From Pieris napi (lineage: Eukaryota > Arthropoda > Insecta > Lepidoptera > Pieridae), in NCBI RefSeq assembly GCF_905475465.1, contig NC_062252.1:186001-250000 (forward strand): a stretch of DNA of 64,000 nt. The letters run 5' to 3'. Positions 21,384 to 34,839 of this stretch are shown one piece after another. The notes under the pieces were generated by a model. That model saw only the letters and a program-made list of their open reading frames with translations. It ran no database searches and was not told where the DNA came from. The translations under genes and the position numbers were made by a program. Position 1 is the stretch's first letter. Each line of letters opens with the position of its first letter.

Positions 21384-24300
21384 GTAAGATTATGCTTACG
21401 CCTTTTCAGCTTTCAGGAAGCTTTCATTGCACTAATTTCATTGTACGCTTCATAACCTATTTCATCACTGAAAACTTTTACAACCTCATCCATAAAGAAA
21501 TATTATAGTACCAAATATTATTATAGAAAACCTAGTTAATTTATCAGATTCATATGCTAGGTGTAAATTTAGTTCAATAAGTTACGGAAAAACTCTGATA
21601 GATGTCGCCAGCTGCTAGCATATTGACTGCGTACAATGAATTAAATGCTGATGTATATATTTTTGTAGTATCCTTGATTTTGACATATTATTCTAGCCTT
21701 CCTGTTTGGCTGAATTATCAGTTTAATTATCATCGAAAATAGTTGGCGGACGGTACCAATTTAGATAATATTTCAAAGGGCGTGCCTAAAAGTGATCTAC
21801 AAGAATGTCTGAATTTTATACAAACTAGTATAATTTATATAATATTACATTTTCATATTAAAATCTGCAAATATTAAGATTAAATGGTTACTATATAAGA
21901 GGCAACTTTGACACAGAACTTATTTTTTAACAACATAGTTACGGTTTTTTATTAGATAATATAATAATTATTAGCCAAGCAATTTTTCGAGAAAACTTTA
22001 CATATTTCTGATGGTAAGATCAGAGTATTTTAAAATTTATACAATTTGAATTATGATGACAAAATGTATATAAATAATTACATAAATTACTAACAAAAAT
22101 AATTATTTACAGTGTACAAATATATACATTCGTACATAAATGTATGTATGAATATTCCACATTTCCTTTTTTTTTACAAAAAGTCTACAACTCGTAGTAA
22201 TCTCGACTCATAATTTTAATATAGGTAGAATCCGTTCGTTACAATTTAAATATGTAAATACAATAAACTTTTAGGTCGAAAAAACTTTTAGCGAAAGTAT
22301 AAGAACTAGAGACTGAAGTATTGCAAAATATTTGTTTTGTATAAATGATCAGGCTGTCAGGTCAATGTTACAGTAATCAGTGCGGGAAAAAATATTTTTA
22401 GTCAGTTGTACAAACAATTACATTGACGGCCTAAAAATAAACTCACCCAAGTTTTAATTACCATATTTATAACTTCTCTCCTCTACAGGAATAAATAAAA
22501 GTCCCTGTAAATCGAAATCCATCTTTATAAATGCATTCTACAAGATATATTATATACATTTAGGACTTTTTATAACATACATAGCTTTTGTATGGCATTT
22601 CCATCCACAGTTCTTATAAAATAATCAGTTTACGTAACATGCTGTTTGCGGGATCTGGCAGGAGGCTGGGGTCGTTGGTTCAGTGCCCTGCTGACCCACC
22701 ACACGCCAAATGTCAGAGGTCAACTTCAACAAATATTAATATTAGGATTGCATTCGTATTGCAGAATTCACGAGCCTCACACGCTGTACAATTTTTAGTA
22801 AATTATTTTATATGTTTCTGTTTTTTTTTTTCCAATAAGTCATTACTTTAGTGAATATTTAAAATACGGCTGCAGAAAAAATTTACAAGAGAACCGTTAT
22901 TAGTTAATATATAAACGATCATACACCATCAAACTAAATCTACCAAGATTACAAATAAAATATTACAATTATTTTCTCGTTTTATAGAGTGGCATATTTA
23001 GATATGTTGTAATCAGAATATTTCCAAATCAAAATACCAATAATAGCTCGCTATTCAGATGTTATTTAATTAGGTTACGACATGTGAAAAGAATTAGTAC
23101 ATTTTCTGTTAAATAAATAAAACCTTTTGTATGTTGCCAATAAACAGATATTGATTCTATTTATTTTTTCAAGTCGGTTAACGGCGCCTTTGTGCGCAAT
23201 GTGTAATTAAAAATATATTTAACTCAGTTTGAAGTAAACTAGATTTTTAAGCCTCATTACAAATTAAATAATTCGGTTTGAACATATCCCTGCTAAGTGC
23301 CTCAAAGTATTTTACAGTTTATTACTCTATTTTATTCTCAGTTTTGCCAGCAGCGTTTCTACTATAGGAAGATAGAATCGACCATTTTACATAGATCCCG
23401 ATCAGCGTCGCCCTTATCATAGTACAGTAGAAAAAGCCGATCACTCGTTAACTAGGTGGGGCTCCTGTTATAATGGTCTTCCAACAATACAGGCCTTACT
23501 GTATCTAGTCTAGATTTCTAGGCTTCGATGTAGGTCGGAGGTCTTTAATTAGATTATTAACTTATATATAACACCCACGTTGGATTAGTTTTGATTACTA
23601 TTAAATAATATGAAAGTATAGAAAGGTGAATATACTAAACCTAAGTTTATGGTTTATTATTAAAATTTACTAAATACGTAACGGAGCGTGTCGAAAAAGC
23701 TTGGTTGGTATTTTTATTATAAGGTCTATTTCAATTATATAAAATCTACAAATCAATAGTCAACCAATAGTATTGATAGTAGGTACTATTCAGAAAAATA
23801 TTTTTTGCATTGTCAAATTAACTAAGATTTTTTACAGGGGTAAATTATGACATATGACCGCCCATGGGCGTGGAAGGCTCGTAAATGCCAGCCTTTCCAG
23901 AATTCGTACAATTTGATATAATTCATTTAATTCAAAGTAAACTGATATGCGGCATATTTAATATAAATTTATAATTCTGGGATCACCCCGTCAATTATTG
24001 TGACTAATAGAAAGTTATCTCTATGGTTAGTCAAGGTGACACGAGCCTGCCACTCGTCATAAATTAGTAACTTCTTTTAAAGGTTAAAAGTTTTATATCA
24101 AATACATAACTACATTTCTGTCGACATAGAGAGCTATCTGATAAATTAGTGTCAAAGCTAAACTTTGAGGATGTAGTGTACGGTGCTGTCATATTGTGCC
24201 CATACTTGGGCAATTGTCCCGGAGAGCACATGTGATGCACCGACAAAAAGCCGAAAATGGAAAAAGGCGTTTACATTTCGCGACATTGCCTTTTGGGATC

Positions 24301-24596
24301 GTTGAAATAAATAAGCCTCGTTACCTCTTCGATAAGATTAGGTCTCCGAAGTAAATGAAACATATCCGGCTACCTTGCAAAATATGATGAGAATTCCTAT
24401 TCCTTATAAGACGGCGGCTTTCAGAAGGTTTTGTACAACAAAATGTTGGCAAAACCTCGCTTAATCATCGGAATATTCAATTAACCTTTAAAGATAAGTA
24501 CAAAAAATATGTATATCGGCTGCAGGTGGAAGGGAGGGATCACGATTTGTTGGACAGTAATGTTGACTAAAAATCAGCGGTTTGGGGCTTGCCCGA

Positions 24597-24740
24597 ATGT
24601 CAAAGTCAAATCATTTATTTCATTTATTAGCAATTTATTTAAAATGGCACTTTTGAACGTCAAAGAAAATTCAAAGAAGTTTCTAGTTGCCCCTTCCAAA
24701 AGGTAGTTTCGTGTGACGAAGAATGGGCAAGAAACTCCAC
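24597..24740 (-). repeat. Lepidopteran interspersed repeat 3' end (TTTGACTTTGACA-ended)
   Basis: The plus-strand text begins tgtcaaagtcaaatcattta and ends 'gacgaagaatgggcaagaaactcc'. The last block recurs at 48075-48110 (tacgaagaacgggcaagaca). It is the reverse of a retroelement 3' end with a TTTGAC-rich terminus. Confidence 0.55.
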
Positions 24741-25900
24741 ACTTACTCTTTTAAAATAGGTTTACAATATTTTGTTTACATTTGTTAAATAATTATATGT
24801 GAAGACAATGTACTCTTAGAATAAACTACTATACTAAAAAGTTATTATATATGTTCCTCACATAATATGTCCACAGTGAACGTACTGAGTGAGTCCAAAT
24901 TAAAACTAGTATGTCTTTTTTTGTTATATATACTGTAAATATTAAATGTTAGCATCATATAGATTTGCAAAGATAATAAGATACGGTGTAAATAAAAATA
25001 AATTATTGACTTTTGAAATTCTTTTACTTTTTAAACAGAATCGGGAATAACACAAATGCGTGTATGGGGATTTGTAGGATAATTTCACACTCAAATAAAA
25101 CATCCAACGAAATGTAGTCATAAATAATACATTCGTTTAGGTCATGCAATCTAATAGATTTGTCCCTCGGGGCTCTCTGGCCAAACGACTCTTCATATTA
25201 GATCTGAATGTACAAACCATCCTCTACAACTTTTGAATAAGTATTTGTTAGATAAGGCATTAAAAGTCGTAAATGTATTGATTTTAGTCAACTATTGTTG
25301 ATTTGTTTGAACGCCATCTTATATTATTGAATTTTTCATATTTTCGTTCTCTAAATCTAAAAAAAACTATTGTACGTGAGGCGGTATATGTAAACTAGTA
25401 AAATCAATAAACGATACAATATAACGTGAAGTCAATTAAAAAGTTGTGTCCGTGTGTCTATTTGCGTCTGGTTGGCGTGACGCCAGAACGGCTCGACGCT
25501 AAACGATTTGACTTACGTTAGATACGTCCTTAGTACAAGCGCCTTCTATAACGGACTGTGTTCTTGATCAATTAAATAAGTATCATTAAATATCAAAAAG
25601 TTCGTTACGTTTTAAGATTGAAAATGTTTATTTAAATCCCAAATTTTCAATTAACATAGACCACGATTAGTTGAAAACATGCACACATTCGTACTCCTGT
25701 ATTATGTACAGACCCAGAAATGTGCCTGATCTGTTGAGTAAAGAAATAATTGATAATTTAAGAAAATAAGTATATGCAAAATTTATTTATTTAGGCACGC
25801 AAGTACTTGCTGCTTTTTTAATATATTTTTTTGACAATAATATATAGCGTATCTTACTAATAATGTAGCACTATATATAGTGAAAGAATTTTTGAAACCA

Positions 25901-26082
25901 GCCTTGCGATTCTGTAACTCACTTTTCGAACGATTTGGCATTCTGATAAACAATAAACTACAAGCTCCCTCCTTATCAGAATGCCAAATCATAAAATGAT
26001 TGCTTCACGACTGATTTGAGAGCGACCGCCGCTGTGAAAACCGCTGTGTCAGTTCGAAAAGTGAGTTACAGAATCGCAAGGC
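25901..26082. mobile_element. Palindromic MITE, asymmetric copy (182 bp)
   Basis: Terminal inverted repeats gccttgcgattctgtaactc with complement at 26063-26082 extend about 30 bp. Internal palindrome parts (gcattctgataa..ttatcagaatgc and aaaatgattgcttcacgact) match the copy at 38190-38435. The left arm has lost about 60 bp relative to that copy. No clear target duplication is visible. Confidence 0.8.
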
Positions 26083-26283
26083 AGCTCAGCGGTAACATGA
26101 GCTTTTATTCCAACCTAATGACAACCTACAACTAAACTGCATCGCTTATTCATACCATGACGTCCAATAAACCACCCAGATTAGGTTTCCATGTGACCTC
26201 ACCGGTAATCAAATTTCGTTCATTTAATTTGTATAAATATTCGTACCACGACCTCGCGACGGAACCTGAATTGATCCCTCAAA

Positions 26284-26637
26284 CTATAACAGAATAAGCG
26301 ATAAAAACAGTAGTAATTTAAAAAATAAACCAAATGTAGATATAGATATATCATATTTATTTCCAACACACAAATATACAGTAATAAAAATAATAATTAA
26401 TAATTGATGAAGACAAAATCGAAACAAATTTAATAAGTTTGCCCCTATGACAGTGTACCTTCCTTCTTCTTGTAACAGCAGAAGCATTTCCTCGCTGTCG
26501 CCATACTTATTCGTTGAGTGAAGCACCAGCTCTGGGGTCACCGGTACTAACTTCCAGGCGCCAACATAATCTCGTCCAAGGGGAACAAAAACGAAGTTGA
26601 AGGAAATACATGATACATATTCGAGCCGTTTAGTATT
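26284..26637 (-). other. Unassigned minus-strand open frame, possible exon
   Basis: The frame is open for 117 codons. The GC-richer part reads FNFVFVPLGRDYVGAWKLVP, then VTPELVLHSTNKYGDSEEML and LLLQEEG, then drifts into low-complexity hydrophobic codons. A possible donor (GGAAG|GTACAC on the minus strand) would end an exon after EEG. There is no ATG at its start and I recognise no family. It may be an exon of an unseen gene, a transposon relic or chance. Confidence 0.25.
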
Positions 26638-27963
26638 TTCCTATTTTTAAGTATTAATTAACTACTTATATTATAACTTCACTAAGTTTATATTACTACT
26701 TATAAGTTTTTCATTCGCTGCGACTGGTCGTAAGAGAACTTAATGTCTGACGCAAATCGCAAGCAATAAAGAGTCGTAACTCTGTCGCAGTACTATTCGA
26801 AACACGCAAACTGTTTAAATGGCTAAAGTGCGTTTCCATTATACGATAGAAAATAAGTATCAAATTTAAAATGGTATTTCCTAGGTTTAATTTTTATTAA
26901 TACGCGCTTACAATAAATAATACATATATGAAAAAACTCAAAACGAAAAATAATACAAAATATTCCATTTTTTTGATGACTTATAATTAAATATGTCTCA
27001 CAATGTTATTAATTTACAATTTTATTTAGTCTTAATACAAAATCTCTTAGCGAATCGTGTCGTTAGTAACATTGGAACCAAAGCCAGCATGTGTCGTTCA
27101 GGAAACGGGCAATTGCGGGTTAGCGCGTGCCACTTCCTGCCGCATTAATGTTTTAGGGCCACCGCATATACCGCTTTTATTGCTTTTTATACGAATAAAA
27201 CGAAAATATTGAAATGTATTTTAACTTGAACGCAAAATAATTATTTTACTGATAAAAATGGAGTAATACTAAATATAAACTCGATCTTCCTAAAAAGCAA
27301 AATCTGCATGTCATTGGCAAAAGTAATTTGTATGGTAATGGTCCGTCACCTTCTGAGCGGTTTAACGAAGCCCTACGGAACTCGGTCAGCCCCGCGTACG
27401 CCCACTGTACGGTCGACATGTCAAGCCTTCCAAATATGTATTACATGCATTATATAAAAATAGCCCGCAATTTTGACTACAAGATATCACTGTAGAAACT
27501 GACGCAAAAAGGAGATATTAAAACCATCCATCAATCCTCGTACCGTGCACGTCATGAATAACTCGTCTATTAACAGAAATCCAAAGTTAAATCTCAGGTT
27601 AAGGTATTAGACCGACCTTCATGACTTTGTTGACTTTGAAATCATCTTTTCAAAGAATAAAGTTAATTTCCTTTTGATTCGGTAAACATCAGACAAAACA
27701 TATCGTAATTTCTTCTTTTAAATGACAAAGCAAAGTTCTAATGGAGTCGATTCCTAAGTTTACCTACTAGTTTTAATTTCAGTGCCAAACAATTTCATAA
27801 TTCTTAGAATAAAAATAGTCTCTGAAATAAACTGAACAAAATGCGGATGAAGTGGGCACTTAGTAATATGTACGTAAATAAGAACTTATTATTATTGTTC
27901 ACTGCACAAATAAATCCGAATATAAAAAACAAATTCTTCAAATAAATAATAAAAACGTCATAA

Positions 27964-28152
27964 TGTCCAATAATTTGTGACCTCTCGATCTTCATAAACG
28001 TAATAGATGTATGAACGTATTTATATATAACAACAATCCAAATTAGCGTAATCCACCAAAAGCTTGAGGAAGTAATGTTTGACCAGTACAGCTAAGATCA
28101 ACTCTCAATCCATTACATTTATGCCGATCGAGAGGTCACAAATGATTGGACA
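27964..28152. mobile_element. 189-bp element with 27-bp terminal inverted repeats
   Basis: The left end tgtccaataatttgtgacct (27964 on, 27 bp to tctcgatc) is the complement of 28126-28152 with one mismatch. The interior is AT-rich and unique in the window. It has the size and shape of a MITE; family unknown and target duplication unclear. Confidence 0.65.
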
Positions 28153-29047
28153 CGTACGTCATTGAATTCTAGCCAACAAGTCGATAGTATGGCCAAAATA
28201 AACATATTGAATTCAATTATTGCTATAGATAAATTATTAATTAAAACTACACACTTACTGTTGAAATTAAACACCGGGGACTTAATGAGTATTGTACAAG
28301 GTTAGTTATCACATTCATAATAATAAATAATATTATAAATTGAATGATATGAACAAATTCATTTGTAGCTCTAAACATGACTGCTGTCAAAAGAAATATA
28401 TCTTTCTCAGTCTATATCGATATTAAAGTATGAAAATTTCTATTATATATTATTTATGACCTAATAAAGTATAACATATAAATGTAGTTATGTACCATGC
28501 ACACCACTAAAACTGCTTACGTCTGTATATCGATCAACCTTTATAGGTGCATAATTTATTTAATGGATTGATTGATAATTCGGTATTTTCTCTAGATCAA
28601 TTGAGGATAATTTTGTAATATTATTATATAGCAACACAGTGATTTATTAGTCATATTTGAAACGGAATAGTTTTAATTTAAGTATCAATTAATGATATTC
28701 GAATCAATGTCAAGCTTATTTATAATAATTAAAGTAAAATAAACAGTTTTTTTAGTTTGATTATAGTAAGGTTGAGATTCAAATCGTTTGGCCAGGACTT
28801 TTATTGTTTTTGGTTATGGGAAACTTTTTAACTTATCTAAAACATTTTTAAGCATATTAATATAATCTGTAACATCAAGAAACATCATTTTGAGAGTGTG
28901 GAACATGAATTTGGCATCAAGTCTCAGAATCTCGTCCTAAAAGTTGCACGTATTTATTCAATCTTAAGGATTCGTGCGCCTTGCACTTTTATTCAAACTT
29001 TGTTTGTATGTCACATTGCCTTTTAATAATCACCAGCAAAGAACGTA

Positions 29048-29147
29048 CCCATTCTTAAAAGGCCGGCAACGCACTTGCGAACCTTGGAAATCTGAGTGTC
29101 CATGGGCGGTATCACTTAACATCAGATGAGCCTCCAGCTTCCTGTTA
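29048..29147 (+). repeat. LINE 3'-end fragment (CR1/Jockey-like)
   Basis: 'attcttaaaaggccggcaac' followed by 'gcacttgcgaacct', 'gtccatgggcggtatcactt' and 'aacatcagatgagcctcc'. Same 3' block as at 2500-2612, with no coding part attached. Confidence 0.75.
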
Positions 29148-31069
29148 CATAAAAATAACTCCCACACTAATCTTAGTATCGTAATTACTTACTAAAGGAT
29201 TTGGCATTAGAATTAAGAAATAAATTAAGATTTTTCACACTTATTAATCTTCCTATAAAAAAATAGTCTTAATTTTTTGAGATTCCTTTTTTTAATTAAA
29301 AATAAATAATTGTTTCTTGTGATGCGTAATTGCGTGTGTCCTTCAATACTCCTAACATTAATGTCAAGGCTTTATCGGGTGGGGGGAGGCTCAAGGGCGA
29401 TCAGACGCCGTTCAGGCGCCAAACGCGAATAAATGCGTTTTAGGTATCTTTGTCGCAGAAAATGGCAATATTGTTCTTCGTTTGTATTCTTATGAAAGTA
29501 ATATGTTATTGCTTGCCGCAATTTTGTCTGTATAAATGAGAACAAAAGCATTGGTTTTAGAACAGATCATTTGCTATGTTTAAAAAAACCCCTTTAAAAA
29601 TATTTTGAAATCTTTAGCGCCGGAAGGAAGAAGTTGTCATAACGGTCCATGGAATTATTAAAGTTAGGATTATCTTCCAGGGGCACTGCAATTATAATCT
29701 AAGATGGAAGTTATAATACAAAAGATACTTATAAAAAACACGTCTTTATTAATTAATCAAACTAAATGTCGAAACTCGTAAGAAAAGCCAAGAAACGTGG
29801 AAGTTTTATCGCGTTGTTCGACCTAGTTTCGACAATAAGTAGCTTTTAGTGCAAACGTCATCTCAGCCCCGAAGGCTTTTGTGCTTGCCTACAATGGCCA
29901 CAGACTGAGACAACAAGGAGAGGATTAATTGCTTTTATGGCTTTCAAAATCATTTAAAAAAAATAACTCTTCTTACTTAGAAAAAAAAAACATTTTATTT
30001 AAAACTACCACGAAAAAAGCTAACAACATATTATAATTTCGTTGTTATTCAAAACTAAAAGTTCATAGATAATTGTTATCATTTTATGGCAGTTTCCAAA
30101 AGGTTCTACCATCGATGACGTCACACAGAAGGCGCCAATATTCCTTATTAGATTTTGATTACTCATAAGCAAAATGGTCCAGGCTCATCTGCATAATATT
30201 AATTGCTAGCAATTTTACGACTATTCCTACTTCCAGGTCATAAAATGCTGACCTAAAATGCTCTGAGTACGTCATAATAAATAAGTTGACTTCTTGATTA
30301 AAGCATGGAAGATCGGAATTTAATTTTTAAATTAATTTCTATCCGTCAATAGAGGGCGCTTAAATTATCAATAGTAATATTTATTGCAATAGTATAGATA
30401 TATCTAATAACAATTGACGATAAATTTACAACATTTCAATATACACTGCTCCAAATTTAATTTGGTATTCAAAGTTAACGTTTAAGAATAGGGTGATCCA
30501 AGATTTACAGCTACCCTCCAACGTTAATTCCCAATCGCGGTGACAAAGTTATTGCAAATATGACACTATATTAAAGAGCGGGCAGTTAGTACCAACGGTG
30601 GTCCCTTTCTACGCAGTAAGTCAGTTTACGAGAAGCTGGTCTAAGTTCTCTACTCATTTAACACTTCTTCTTTCTCTGTGTTCGAAACATCCCAGAAAAA
30701 AAAAATGTGGTACTTGACCGTTTAGAGATGTTCTCAACACCACTGTGTAGAAGCTTCGACCGCCATTTTAATTTTTTGTTTCGAAACATTTTCTACATTA
30801 TTTTTAACTGTCTTTTTTTGTTTCGTTTTATTACAATTATATAAATCAGAAATTTTGAAAATTATAATTGCCTGAACAAAACCGAAATTAATGAAAAAAC
30901 AACTAAATATTACTTAATTATTTATATTTTTAAAATTCTATCACTCGTTTGTGAATAAATGCTCTCATTAAAATTGTAGGCGTTAATTTCTTGCGGTCAA
31001 ACACGGTACATCGAATAAGATTTATTATTTACGTGACTAATTTATCATTATTATTTTTTATATATCAGT

Positions 31070-31168
31070 GGGCAAACGGGCAGGAGGCGCATCTGATGTT
31101 GAGTGATACCGCCCATGGACAGCCACACGGCCAGAAAGAAGGCTCGCAAGTGCGTTGTCGGTTTAAGA
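31070..31168 (-). repeat. LINE 3'-end fragment (CR1/Jockey-like), reverse
   Basis: The plus strand reads gggcaaacgggcaggaggcg, then 'catctgatgttgagtgatac' and 'cgcccatggac', the complement of the shared 3' block, ending at ggctcgcaagtgcgttgtcg. Confidence 0.75.
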
Positions 31169-31769
31169 ATTGGTACACTATTTTCTTGAAGGTCGATAAG
31201 TCGTTTGGTTCAGAAATACTAAGGTATTTCTTATTATAATAACAGCTGGTGTTCCGTGACAAAATTAATATATTCATTGTTTTATTTTATTTTAATCTAC
31301 TACATTCATAAGTTGTATGTACGTAAACTGTATAAAGGTATTAAAAATATATCGATGAAAGTAATGACGGCTAACCAATCACACGCTACAAAAAGAGTTA
31401 TCCAGCTTAAAGGCTTTAAACCTCAAGAATACACCTGAGATCGGACCCTGATTACAACGTCTAATAAACATCAGACCCATGTCAACTTATTAATTAATAT
31501 TATTATTAAATCTAGCTTTTCTCGGATGTCTTTCTCTAATGTTAGTGGAAATCACTTTTTGTCCCACATTTCATAGAAAAGTGCAATTAAATAAATTTAA
31601 AATAAGTTTGGAATATTCTATTTGTACCACTATAGTTTGACCTCACTAAATACTTCTAGCTCATTTCTAGCAAAGGAAATTCAATGCGACAGTTGTCATT
31701 TGTTTAAATCTTGGGGAATAATTTGGATGACTCTGATAAAAATATATAACTCGATGTTTTGTTACAGAC

Positions 31770-32031
31770 TGCAATCGCGCGAAAAAGACAACTGTATTCA
31801 ATCGCCTTATATGGAGCGGGACGGGTATACGGCGCGTGCGTCGTCACGTATTAAAACACACAAAAACCGCTTTAGGTAACCGCACTTTTTTGAACTTTCG
31901 GACAATCGGTGTTTAAAATGTATTTTTAGTATAGTGACTGGGATTGTATAGTGATTTCAATAAAACATTCTGTGATGCGGGGGCTAGTTACGGCAGAATC
32001 ACGACTTGTGCTCGTCTGACGACGCGTTAAG
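31770..32031 (+). promoter_or_regulatory. Candidate promoter and untranslated first exon
   Basis: A CpG-containing patch (gagcgggacgggtatacggcgcgtgcgtcg) leads to gctcgtctgacgacgcgtta and the donor AAG|GTAAGA at 32032. The ATG at 31975 (gtgATGcggg) meets a stop after 14 codons, so the exon would be non-coding. Transcription start and partner exon are unknown. Confidence 0.4.
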
Positions 32032-32240
32032 GTAAGATTTAATCTTATTAATCCTAGTGATGTTGTATAGCAAGTGTTGCTTTACAACAGCACTGCTTTA
32101 AATGTCAAATATTCTTATTCTTATTTTTAATTTAATTTACTATATACTTTTACACAAGACTTCATTACTTACACTGCTAACTTTTACTAATATTATTTTT
32201 TTCTACTAAGTATTAGTATTATTACATTATTTTTCTTTTT

Positions 32241-32450
32241 ATGCGACTGAGGCGCAAACTAGCCGATGTGGTCTCTGGCAGAATGACCAGCGCTGTGAAA
32301 CAGTCTGCTCCTCAGCATAATGCTGAGCCAGGGCCAATTACAACCACAGCACACACGCATTACACACATAAAACGTTTTTTTTTATTATTGTTATTTTGT
32401 GTGTTTTGTTACTAATAAATGTTATGTCTATGTCGAAATAATAATTATTT
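32241..32450 (+). repeat. Probable retroelement 3' end with short C-terminal frame
   Basis: A frame reads MRLRRKLADVVSGRMTSAVK, then QSAPQHNAEPGPI, followed by T-rich sequence and AATAAA (ctaataaatg). The words 'cagcataatgctgagccagggcc' are familiar to me from repeated lepidopteran sequence, so I read it as a mobile-element tail rather than a 66-residue gene. Element class unknown. Confidence 0.4.
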
Positions 32451-34839
32451 TGTTGCAAGAATGTGGTACAATGTGGTGGTGGTACATCTAAACTTCGCAT
32501 ATTCTGCCACATACAATGGTGTGCAAATTTGTCTTAAAAGGTAGAGTTTTACATATTAGGTACATTACATTATCATGAAAGCCAATTCTTATATTATTTT
32601 ATCACTACAAAATCCCATTGTTAAAATATATAATACCGTAATCTAATTAATATTAATTATAATGTTTCACCCTATCTACTAATTTTCCAAAAGTAGTTAA
32701 GTCGATTTTTAGAAACTCTAGTAAGAGATCTTTGAATGTTTTAAAAAAAATATTATACACCTTGATTGTCATACAAAAGTTGTTTTTCCTATACAATTCC
32801 AGATAATATTTTGGCATAAACAATTTCTTCCCATGTCTACTTCTGCAGCTGTCCATTTCCGTTGACTTGAAAATATTTATGTTTTTGTGAACGAATAATA
32901 ACTGGAAATTAAGGAAGGTAAATTAAATAATGCAAGATTACTTTATATTAATTATGATTTTACTCTTATTTTATAAGTTTTACTTTATTAAAACAAGTAG
33001 GTCAAAAGCTACGATACGGTGATACGGTGCTACGCGCCTACGTCACACCTCGTAGCATGACGTCATATTGTAGTCTTATTATATCATATAAATTCACAGT
33101 TAGAGAAGTAAAAAATCTCTATTACTCCCACTAGAAAGACATTTTCTTTCCTGAATAATTGTCTAATTATTTATTAACTTAATAATATATAAATATTATT
33201 ATTCCGGTTCGAAATTTGTGGGCGTTTACCAAAATATATTGATGGACTGCACGACTCAGAAGCGTAAAGTTCTGTCCCTTTATTTATATCTTTCCCTTTG
33301 ATATAAATTAATTATACAAAAGTATTCGATTAAGTATTCAGTAATGAGTAGCCAAAATATCAGTATTATATTAGTTAAATACTTCTACGGTATTTCTCTT
33401 TTAAATACAAATAGAAAGCTTACTTCATAATAATCTGAGATTATATACGTACAATAAACAAACCAACTTTTCAAAATATTTATATAAATTGAGACTGACA
33501 CATAAGCCTAGGGATTTAGATATGATTCGTGATCTGCTAAAATTTTTTTTGTCCCCACGCAATATGTAATCTGTTAGTATTCGGAACGTATCGGCCCATC
33601 GTAAACGAGAATGATGACTTTCAGAGAACTGGAATAAAGGCAAGCCTGATCATAAATCAAATCAACGTCAAACAATACTCGCAAACAAGGTGCAAGCGAG
33701 AGCGAGTCAGGTGAAAACCATCACACACATTTGTTACAAAAACTTTTGTATGAAACAATATTTTCTCTCATATAAAACAATAATATATTTTACATAAAAT
33801 ATGTATGAAAAATCATTAAAACCTTGGAATATTCATGAAACAGTCCAGTGCAGACTCTCAGGCCCCGTCTACTATCTTAAGCATTCAATTGCGGATATTA
33901 GCTTTGTATTAGAATAGCTTTTCCCTTGTTGAGTACGTCCCAGTTTGGATAAAGTAGGTGCATTACGTCACTTGCGTGCCTTTTACGTTAGTGGCTTGTG
34001 AGCACGGAAATGCCTTGAGTACTGATGCGTTAGTGGAATTTTGTGCTCTCTTTCAGGTTACTTTAGTAGCAAAGATTTGTGTATAGTCTTAATAAAAGGA
34101 AAAAATTAATAATTTGCGCACATGAAACGAATATGAAATTGCAAATATTTGTAATAGTATTTATTTATTAATAGAAATCGACTTAACTCGAAAAGGCTAG
34201 CCCTAATTAAAACGATTTTTAATACTGTTAATATTTCCTTGAAAAATAACATGTTTAATTACTGCAAATAAACATACACTGAATCTGTCTGTTTGTTTTT
34301 CCTATTTAGAATAGTAAAAACAGCTATAAAATAAGTCGAATCGAAGTTAAATATTAACATAAGATCTTTACAGATTGTTTGGAGGCTGCCATACTTCCGC
34401 TTAATATCTAAATATCTATTGAAATGTTCAAGAAAATTGTGTTGAGTATTTACTATTTAGGTCAATGGCTACAGGCCAAAAACGAGAAAACTTCATGTTA
34501 GGAATTTCACAAAATTCTTTTTGTGATCTATGTAATGGACCAATGTTACATTATCATTTATTTAGTACAACAAATTGTGAGTTTATTAACTCAACCCTTA
34601 AATATTACAGTATTTTTTATATATCTTAATTGTTTAATAAGAATTTTTCATGATAGTAATATAATCAACCATTAATAGCAATGTGTACTTATAAGATAAC
34701 AGTTTTTTGCATAATCAAATTGATAAATTATGTATGAATAGAAATAATAATGTAGGAATGTAAATTGGTAAAATTCTAACAAATATAGCGCTTTATTGTG
34801 TCTATCTTGATTAATGAGAGCGCTGTAGCTGCTAAAGAG

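Larger units (their letters stand above)
21400..31750. other. Long region without recognisable genes; scattered repeats and GC-richer patches
   Basis: Mostly AT-rich unique DNA. GC-richer patches occur at 22640-22720, 26440-26600, 27080-27160, 27340-27420 and 29380-29440. Short minus-strand frames cross some of them, but none shows family similarity I recognise. Repeats inside are listed separately. Confidence 0.5.

Noticed and set aside
23825..23900. Possible further LINE 3'-block copy (cgcccatgggcgtggaaggctcg)
   Set aside because: Only short scattered words match; too diverged to call.
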